DNA from: Bacillota bacterium
Lineage (GTDB): Bacteria > Bacillota > Clostridia > Tissierellales > Sedimentibacteraceae
DNA: 5,019 bases
Direction: 5' to 3'
Assembly: GCA_029239575.1 (NCBI GenBank)
Contig: JARBUP010000222.1
Coordinates: 1-5,019, forward strand
Shown here: positions 1 to 3,853 of the stretch, piece by piece
How positions within the stretch are numbered: position 1 is the first letter of the stretch
Layout of the letters: every line of letters starts with the position of its first letter
Position numbers and translations under genes: made by a program
Notes under the pieces: model-generated
Told to the model about the DNA's origin: nothing
Databases searched by the model: none
The model's input: only the letters and a program-made list of their open reading frames with translations

Positions 1-89
1 AGAAATTCACCTTGTTTAGCTTCCAAGTATAAATTTTCAATAACTCTTTGACCCCCAAAATCCTTCATCACATTCATAAGTCTTACCAT
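1..89 (-). CDS. ABC transporter ATP-binding protein, N-terminal fragment (cut by left edge)
   Basis: The minus strand encodes 29 full residues starting MVRLMNVMKDFGGQRVIENL and ending in KQGEF, then leaves the window. This is the usual opening of an ABC ATPase: a first beta strand, the aromatic A-loop region around DFGGQ, a 'V-I-E-N-L-L' strand, and the G-E-F turn that normally comes about ten residues before Walker A. Walker A itself lies outside the window, so the ATPase call rests on this opening pattern. The GEF turn is common in importers of the polyamine, sugar, sulfate and nitrate/taurine type, but the substrate cannot be told. The start is the ATG at 89-87. A strong Shine-Dalgarno (AAGGAGGAG, 111-103) sits 13 nt upstream, rather far, but no in-frame start lies between them. 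The gene points away from everything else in the window and has its own promoter. Confidence 0.72.
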   Translation of the reverse strand, partial: MVRLMNVMKDFGGQRVIENLYLEAKQGEF

Positions 90-102
90 TGTCTTAAAAT
101 AT

Positions 103-111
103 CTCCTCCTT
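103..111 (-). promoter_or_regulatory. Ribosome binding site of the ABC ATPase gene
   Basis: The minus strand reads AAGGAGGAG, a near-perfect anti-16S match. The gap to the ATG at 89 is 13 nt, longer than the usual 5-9. The five in-frame codons in between (AGA TAT TTT AAG ACA) contain no start, so the ATG is kept. Confidence 0.7.
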
Positions 112-135
112 ATATTGCAATTATTTCTAAATTAA

Positions 136-168
136 CTGATACAAATTTTCTTATACAAAAATTATCAG
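136..168. repeat. Inverted repeat CTGATA-N21-TATCAG in the leader of the ABC gene
   Basis: CTGATA (136-141) and TATCAG (163-168) are perfect 6-bp inverted arms separated by 21 nt of AT-rich sequence. The repeat begins just downstream of the predicted minus-strand start point near 171, so it would sit in the first 35 nt of the leader. It could be an operator or a weak hairpin. The minus strand also reads TGATAAT here, which resembles one half of a Fur-type site, but the other half is poor. The composition is so AT-rich that chance is possible. Confidence 0.3.
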
Positions 169-177
169 AATGTTATA

Positions 178-206
178 ATTATAATAGATGATGTAAAATA
201 TTACAA
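178..206 (-). promoter_or_regulatory. Sigma-A-type promoter for the ABC ATPase gene
   Basis: On the minus strand, -35 TTGTAA (206-201) and -10 TATAAT (183-178) are separated by exactly 17 bp. The -10 is a perfect consensus match and the -35 matches 4 of 6. Transcription would begin near 171, giving a leader of about 82 nt. A short inverted repeat TGTAA-N4-TTACA (192-205) overlaps the -35 element and could be a repressor site. Confidence 0.55.
192..205. repeat. Short inverted repeat TGTAA-AATA-TTACA overlapping the -35 box
   Basis: Perfect 5-bp arms with a 4-bp spacer lie across the -35 hexamer of the minus-strand promoter, a common place for a repressor operator. A second pair of related motifs, TGTAAT (259-264) and ATTACA (279-284), lies about 70 bp away on the upstream side. 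No regulator for this motif is in the window, and short AT palindromes are frequent in such DNA. Confidence 0.25.
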
Positions 207-424
207 TAAAAAATTTTGATTTTTTACAAGAAAATTTTATTTTTAATTTCATATTTTCTGTAATGAATAAATATTGAAATTACAAATAAAATTCATACTT
301 AAACATCAGCAAAAAATCTAATAATTAACAAGCATAAAAATTTTGTTGTGTTAAACTTATGATTGTATAATTATTTACATTATGAATTATCAAAGCGACC
401 TTATTAAGAAAACAATTAAACACA
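207..424. other. AT-rich intergenic region without a recognisable gene
   Basis: This stretch lies between the promoter of the ABC gene and the terminator of the small membrane protein gene. I found no open reading frame with a ribosome binding site on either strand and no RNA gene. It holds the loosely spaced inverted pair TGTAAT (259-264) / ATTACA (279-284) and a weak plus-strand promoter-like pair, TTGTTG (343-348) and TATAAT (366-371), 17 bp apart. Nothing else stands out above the A/T background. Confidence 0.6.
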
Positions 425-453
425 AAAACAGACCAAATAATTTGGTCTGTTTT
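425..453 (-). terminator. Rho-independent terminator, perfect 14-bp inverted repeat
   Basis: AAAACAGACCAAAT (425-438) is followed by one base and then its exact reverse complement (440-453). The hairpin has an ACAGACCAAA/TTTGGTCTGT stem with a tiny loop. On the minus strand it is followed by a run of five T and further T-rich sequence, and it lies 46 nt past the stop of the small membrane protein gene at 500, so it most likely ends that transcript. The plus strand also gives a run of four T, so it may work weakly in both directions. Confidence 0.88.
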
Positions 454-499
454 GGATAGATTTAGCAATTCTAATTACACTTTAATGGTTTAAAAAGAA

Positions 500-706
500 T
501 TATTTTTTTATAAAAGTCTTATACATAATTAATAAGTAAGAAACAATAAAAATAATCCAAATTAATAAAATATTAGTTAAGAAAAATTTTGAGAAATAGG
601 CTCCCAAAATAATTCCAAAAGACATTAATGAAATTTTTAAACAACCAAAATCAAATATATTATAATTATGAGTAGATTTTAAGGCCTTATCTATTAAATT
701 TTTCAT
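500..706 (-). CDS. Small two-helix membrane protein, conserved in Clostridia, function unknown
   Basis: This encodes a 68-residue protein. A short amphipathic or basic start (MKNLIDKALK) leads to a region with a DFGCLKI motif. One hydrophobic stretch follows at about residues 24-40 (KISLMSFGIILGAYFSKFF) and a second at about 45-63 (NILLIWIIFIVSYLLIMYKTF), then a basic end. The protein should sit in the cytoplasmic membrane with two spans. I recall proteins of this size and pattern (DFxxxKxxLxSxGxxxGxYFS, then a W-I-rich helix) in many Clostridia, often loosely annotated as 'permease of phosphate ABC transporter'; nothing in the sequence supports that function. The start is firm: GGAGG (718-714) lies 7 nt before the ATG at 706. 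A strong terminator follows the stop, so this is a complete single-gene unit, transcribed away from the lipoprotein gene. Confidence 0.85.
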   Translation of the reverse strand: MKNLIDKALKSTHNYNIFDFGCLKISLMSFGIILGAYFSKFFLTNILLIWIIFIVSYLLIMYKTFIKK

Positions 707-790
707 ATTTAAACCTCCACACTAATTATTTTATTCTATATTAAATATATACGTTAATTTATAAAAATTAAACATTTATTTTTATATTTA

Positions 791-819
791 CATATAATGG
801 CACAATCAGTATAGCTCAA
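791..819 (-). promoter_or_regulatory. Possible promoter of the small membrane protein gene
   Basis: On the minus strand, TTGAGC (819-814) and TATATG (796-791) are 17 bp apart, each matching 4 of 6 consensus bases. This would give a start near 784 and a leader of about 78 nt. It is the best-spaced pair I found upstream of the gene, but the DNA is AT-rich and weaker alternatives exist nearer the RBS. Confidence 0.35.
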
Positions 820-837
820 GGAATGTTTCTTTTAATG

Positions 838-866
838 TTGCTTTATAATTAAATATTATATATAAT
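838..866 (+). promoter_or_regulatory. Sigma-A-type promoter for the lipoprotein gene
   Basis: TTGCTT (838-843) and a perfect TATAAT (861-866) are 17 bp apart. Transcription would start near 873, giving a leader of about 127 nt to the ATG at 1000. With no terminator between the lipoprotein and the activator gene, this promoter could also supply the activator. It lies back to back with the proposed minus-strand promoter at 791-819. I saw no recognisable riboswitch in the leader. Confidence 0.55.
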
Positions 867-999
867 AATGTAAAGACATAATATGATTCTTTAGCGTAAG
901 TATATTAAATGGTTAGAAATAAGAATTGAGTTCACAGGTGGGTACAATATAAATAAAGCGGTAATTTTGAATATAATAAATAACTATTGGAGTGAGTAT

Positions 1000-1710
1000 A
1001 TGAAAAGAAAAGAATCTTTATTTTTAATAATTACATTAATGATAACATTTGCTTTGTCAGGCTGTACATCTAATTTAGATACAAATTTGAAGAATGAATT
1101 AGAAACTAAGAACAAGGTAATTTCTACATTAGAAGAAGAAAAACAAAAATTAGAAAACAGAATTGCAGAGTTAGAGGAAGAACAAGAAAATGAACCAGTT
1201 CTTAATTCACAAAATAGTTTGTTGCAAACAGCATTAAATGTTGTAGAAATAATAAAAGATGAAGATATGCAAACCTTATCAAATTTTGTTCATCCAACGA
1301 AGGGGGTAAGATTTAGCGCATATGGACATATAAATATGTCTACAGATCTTATTTTTACTAACACTCAAGTTGCGGGTTTAATGAATGATACGCAAATATA
1401 TACATGGGGTAATTATGATGGTTCAGGAGAACCAATAAATCAAAGTTTTGCTGATTATTTCGATGAATTTATTTATGATGAAGCTTATGAAAATCCTAAT
1501 ATGATTGGCAACAATGTATCAATTGCTCAAGGAAATATTATAAATAATATAGCAGATGCATATCCAAATGGTGAATTTGTAGATTTTCACTTTACTGGAT
1601 TTGACCCTCAATTTGAAGGTCTTGATTGGAGTAGCTTAAAGTTAGTATTTGAAGAAGATAATGGCACATGGTATTTAGTTGGTTTTGTTCATGACCAATG
1701 GACGGTATAA
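1000..1710 (+). CDS. Predicted surface lipoprotein with coiled-coil stalk and uncharacterised C-terminal domain
   Basis: The 236-residue product begins with a lipoprotein signal: basic MKRK, a hydrophobic core, and the lipobox L-S-G-C with Cys22 as the expected lipid-modified residue. It should be anchored on the outer face of the cytoplasmic membrane. Residues of about 26-66 are rich in E, K, L and N with heptad-like spacing (ISTLEEEKQKLENRIAELEE), a probable coiled coil. The rest, about 72-236, looks like one globular domain with HPTKGVRFS (98-106), YTWGNYDGSGEP (134-145) and an ending GTWYLVGFVHDQWTV. I recall this pattern in uncharacterised lipoproteins of Firmicutes; no enzymatic motif is visible. 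The ATG at 1000 is chosen because GGAG (989-992) lies 7 nt upstream and it places KRK at the N terminus. An in-frame TTG at 967 adds eleven polar residues that would spoil the signal peptide and has no RBS. Two TAA stops stand in tandem. The activator gene follows after 60 nt; whether the two work together is unknown. Confidence 0.87.
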   Translation: MKRKESLFLIITLMITFALSGCTSNLDTNLKNELETKNKVISTLEEEKQKLENRIAELEEEQENEPVLNSQNSLLQTALNVVEIIKDEDMQTLSNFVHPTKGVRFSAYGHINMSTDLIFTNTQVAGLMNDTQIYTWGNYDGSGEPINQSFADYFDEFIYDEAYENPNMIGNNVSIAQGNIINNIADAYPNGEFVDFHFTGFDPQFEGLDWSSLKLVFEEDNGTWYLVGFVHDQWTV

Positions 1711-1756
1711 TAAGCTTATAACAATAGAAGAGAATTTTGGTATATATGAAAATATG

Positions 1757-1766
1757 AGGAAGGTGA
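1757..1766 (+). promoter_or_regulatory. Ribosome binding site of the activator gene
   Basis: The sequence AGGAAGGTGA contains two overlapping Shine-Dalgarno cores, AGGA and AAGGTGA, directly before the ATG at 1771. The AAGGTGA core leaves 4 nt to the start. This supports 1771 as the true start. Confidence 0.75.
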
Positions 1767-1770
1767 TGAA

Positions 1771-3678
1771 ATGCTTCAAGAATTTATTTTAGAAAATAAA
1801 GAGTATGTAAAAATTTCTCATAATAGATGTAAGAATTATATAAATAATGAACAAATATATTCAAATAAAATTCTTAATGAAAAAGAGCTTTTTAATAAAA
1901 TTGAATTAAATAGGGAGCTTATTTTGTCTGCATTACCAATTATGAACAAAGTTTATGAATTTGTTAAGGGTTCTAATTTCTTTTTGATTTTAACTGACAA
2001 AGATGGCTGCATCCTTAATGTAATTGGTGATGAAGATATACTATCAGAAGCTTTTTCTTTTAAAATGATACCTGGTGCTTATATGGATGAAGCAAACATT
2101 GGAACAAATGCCATGGGAACTTGTCTTATAGAAAAAAAGCCTATACAAATATCAGGTAAAGAACATTTTGTAGAAGCTTACCACCGTTGGACCTGCTCAT
2201 CGAGTCCTATTGTAGACACTGAAGGCCATATTATAGGTACTCTTGATTTAACCGGTTATAATGAGTATGTACATTTGCATACATTGGGGATGGTCGTTGC
2301 TGCTGCTAAAGCAATAGAAAATGAACTTTCATCTAATCGTTTTAAAATGTTATTGTCAAATGAAAAAAGGAATCAAGAATTAATACAAAATTCATTGATG
2401 ATGGGAATGATTGTTACAGACTTAGAAGGAACAATTATTACAGCTAATTCTCATGCTTCAAATTTTTTTGGTTACAAACAAGATGAGATGCTCCAAATGG
2501 ATGCAGAAAAGTTAATTAAAGATTGGAGTAAAATTCAAAATATTGTATTAGAAGAAAGAAAAACATATAAAGACGATGTAGATGTAAATTCTAAAAATAA
2601 TTTATTGCAGTTAAATTTAAGCACATATCCGATAACAAATTATAGTGGTGAAATTACTAATATAATTATTTTATTAAATGAAGTTAAAAAGCAAAGAAAA
2701 CAAGTTGATAGCTTAAAAGGAAGACAAGCCATTTATACTTTTGATAAAATCATAGGAAAAGATAAAAATTTTCTTAACATATTAAATTTTGCAAAAAAAG
2801 TAGCTGACAGCAGGTCAACTATATTAATTACAGGGGAAAGCGGAACTGGTAAAGAGCTTTTTGCACAATCAATCCATAATTATTCTAAAAAGGCAAATGA
2901 ACCATTTGTTGCACTAAATTGCGGTGCAATTCCAAGGGACTTAATTGAATCAGAACTATTTGGATATGATGAAGGAGCATTTACAGGTGCAAAATTAAAA
3001 GGTAATCCCGGAAAGTTTGAAGTTGCTGATGGCGGAACTATTTTTCTTGATGAAATAGGAGAAATGCCCATAGATTTACAAAATAGGCTTTTAAGAGTTA
3101 TAGAAGAAGGAACTGTTAGTAGAATCGGAAGCACAAATGAAAGGGTTGTTAATGTTCGTGTAATTGCTGCCACAAACAAAGACTTGAAAGTTGAAGTTGA
3201 AAAAGGTGCTTTTAGAAAAGATTTATTTTACAGATTAAATGTTCTGCCATTTCATCTTCCGAGTCTTAGGGAAAGGAAAAGCGATATTAAATTCCTTATA
3301 GATTATTTCATGGATAAAATCAGTAAAAAACTTAATAAAAAGAGTATATTTATTCCCGATGAGTCTATGGAAAAATTGATTCAATATGACTGGCCGGGAA
3401 ATGTAAGAGAGCTTGAAAACTACATTGAATTAATTGTAAATACAGAGTCTGTTATAGATATTAATGGTATAAGTAAAGGTGAAAATTATACATTGATTAA
3501 TGATAAAGTAAAAGTAAAGTACCAACATTTCCATAGTTTAAAGGAATTAGAAGAAGAGTATATTTTAAAAGTTTTAGAATCAAATTATAATAATATAAGT
3601 CAAACAGCACAAATTTTAGGTATTGGGAGAAATACACTTTACAGAAAATTAAAAGAGTTTAATATTGTTGTTTCATAA
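1771..3678 (+). CDS. AcoR-type sigma-54-dependent transcriptional activator (GAF-PAS-AAA+-HTH)
   Basis: This 635-residue protein is a complete bacterial enhancer-binding protein. The N-terminal part (about 1-49) is followed by a GAF sensor domain (about 50-185) with the AcoR-family signature ANIGTNAMGTCL (108-119) and EHFVEAYHRWTCSSSPI (131-147). A PAS domain follows (about 205-305). The AAA+ motor (about 325-555) has Walker A GESGTGKE (355-362), the sigma-54-contacting GAFTGA loop (402-407), Walker B GGTIFLDEIG (421-430, D427/E428), the sensor I ATN motif, an FRKDLFYRLN arginine-finger region (481-490) and sensor II WPGNVREL (541-548). A Fis-type helix-turn-helix closes the protein (about 592-633). 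All key residues are intact, so it should hydrolyse ATP and open sigma-54 promoters. No response-regulator receiver domain is present; a ligand or redox signal to GAF/PAS is more likely than phosphorylation. The inverted repeats and -24/-12 promoter just downstream make the aldehyde oxidoreductase gene its likely target. No clear promoter of its own is seen; it may be read from the lipoprotein promoter. The inducer is unknown. Confidence 0.95.
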   Translation: MLQEFILENKEYVKISHNRCKNYINNEQIYSNKILNEKELFNKIELNRELILSALPIMNKVYEFVKGSNFFLILTDKDGCILNVIGDEDILSEAFSFKMIPGAYMDEANIGTNAMGTCLIEKKPIQISGKEHFVEAYHRWTCSSSPIVDTEGHIIGTLDLTGYNEYVHLHTLGMVVAAAKAIENELSSNRFKMLLSNEKRNQELIQNSLMMGMIVTDLEGTIITANSHASNFFGYKQDEMLQMDAEKLIKDWSKIQNIVLEERKTYKDDVDVNSKNNLLQLNLSTYPITNYSGEITNIIILLNEVKKQRKQVDSLKGRQAIYTFDKIIGKDKNFLNILNFAKKVADSRSTILITGESGTGKELFAQSIHNYSKKANEPFVALNCGAIPRDLIESELFGYDEGAFTGAKLKGNPGKFEVADGGTIFLDEIGEMPIDLQNRLLRVIEEGTVSRIGSTNERVVNVRVIAATNKDLKVEVEKGAFRKDLFYRLNVLPFHLPSLRERKSDIKFLIDYFMDKISKKLNKKSIFIPDESMEKLIQYDWPGNVRELENYIELIVNTESVIDINGISKGENYTLINDKVKVKYQHFHSLKELEEEYILKVLESNYNNISQTAQILGIGRNTLYRKLKEFNIVVS

Positions 3679-3684
3679 TAGAAC

Positions 3685-3705
3685 ATTGTACTAAAATGGT
3701 ACAGT
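3685..3705. promoter_or_regulatory. Likely upstream activating sequence (activator-binding inverted repeat)
   Basis: ATTGTAC (3685-3691), a 7-bp spacer, then GTACAGT (3699-3705) form an inverted repeat matching at 6 of 7 positions, with the inner TGTAC/GTACA perfect. Its centre is about 128 bp upstream of the predicted start point of the aldehyde oxidoreductase gene. That is a normal distance for an enhancer site of a sigma-54 activator, and the dyad suits a Fis-type HTH dimer. Assignment to the adjacent activator is inference from position. Confidence 0.6.
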
Positions 3706-3719
3706 AAATTGAGTATCAA

Positions 3720-3740
3720 ATTGTATCATAAAAGAGCAGA
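3720..3740. promoter_or_regulatory. Possible second, degenerate activator-binding site
   Basis: ATTGTAT (3720-3726), 7 bp, then GAGCAGA (3734-3740) repeats the layout of the 3685-3705 site. The left arm matches 6 of 7 bases and the right arm 4 of 7. The two centres are 35 bp apart. Paired sites are usual for these activators, which act as oligomers. The left arm also forms part of a direct repeat GTATCA (3713-3718 and 3723-3728), one helical turn apart. Confidence 0.35.
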
Positions 3741-3753
3741 TAAATATTGTGAT

Positions 3754-3786
3754 GCTATAAAATAGCAAAATAAATGGTTTTATTTT
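3754..3786. repeat. Two adjacent short hairpin-capable palindromes between enhancer and promoter
   Basis: GCTAT-AAA-ATAGC (3754-3766) is followed at once by AAAATAAA-TGGT-TTTATTTT (3767-3786); both have perfect arms. Together they fill most of the space between the proposed enhancer sites and the -24 box. They might act as a weak terminator for the activator transcript, since the second ends in T-rich sequence, or as a flexible or bent AT segment that helps DNA looping. The stems are weak and AT-rich. Confidence 0.4.
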
Positions 3787-3796
3787 AGTTAATAAT

Positions 3797-3812
3797 TGGT
3801 ATGATTCTTGCT
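3797..3812 (+). promoter_or_regulatory. Sigma-54 (-24/-12) promoter of the aldehyde oxidoreductase gene
   Basis: TGGTATGATTCTTGCT fits the TGGCACG-N4-TTGCW consensus with the invariant GG (3798-3799) and GC (3810-3811) exactly 10 bp apart. The -24 box differs from consensus only at two weakly kept positions and the -12 box TTGCT is ideal. Transcription should start near 3823, giving a leader of about 31 nt. The gene upstream codes for a sigma-54 activator, which strongly supports the call. Confidence 0.9.
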
Positions 3813-3842
3813 TATATGTTACTAAGTTTAAAAAATATACTT

Positions 3843-3848
3843 AGGAGG
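3843..3848 (+). promoter_or_regulatory. Ribosome binding site of the aldehyde oxidoreductase gene
   Basis: A perfect AGGAGG lies 5 nt before the ATG at 3854, which fixes the start and suggests strong translation once the promoter is on. Confidence 0.85.
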
Positions 3849-3853
3849 ATCAT

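Noticed and set aside
797..812. TGGCAC at 798-803 as the -24 box of another sigma-54 promoter
   Set aside because: No GC dinucleotide or TTGCA-like -12 box lies at the required distance.
766..850. Short open stretch ending NGTISIAQGMFLLMLLYN, sharing S-I-A-Q-G with the lipoprotein (residues about 174-178), as a possible gene remnant
   Set aside because: The shared run is only about ten bases (GCTCAAGGAA), there is no start with an RBS, and no other similarity surrounds it; chance is the simpler explanation.
931..963. Sequence resembling a degenerate T-box antiterminator (ACAGGTGGGTACA followed by AAGCGG)
   Set aside because: The match to the AGGGTGGNACCGCG core is broken, no specifier stem or terminator hairpin is visible, and the downstream gene is not an amino-acid or tRNA-synthetase gene.
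967..999. Upstream TTG start that would extend the lipoprotein by 11 residues
   Set aside because: It has no Shine-Dalgarno, and the added polar residues (NIINNYWSEY) would precede the KRK of a well-formed lipoprotein signal. The ATG at 1000 has GGAG at the right spacing.
1710..1719. Palindrome ATAAGCTTAT right after the lipoprotein stop as a terminator
   Set aside because: It is a 10-bp palindrome with no loop and no T tract; it cannot form a useful hairpin.
2880..3179. Minus-strand 99-codon open frame inside the activator gene
   Set aside because: It lies wholly within the AAA+ coding region, whose motifs are intact on the plus strand, and has no plausible protein features; it is a shadow frame.
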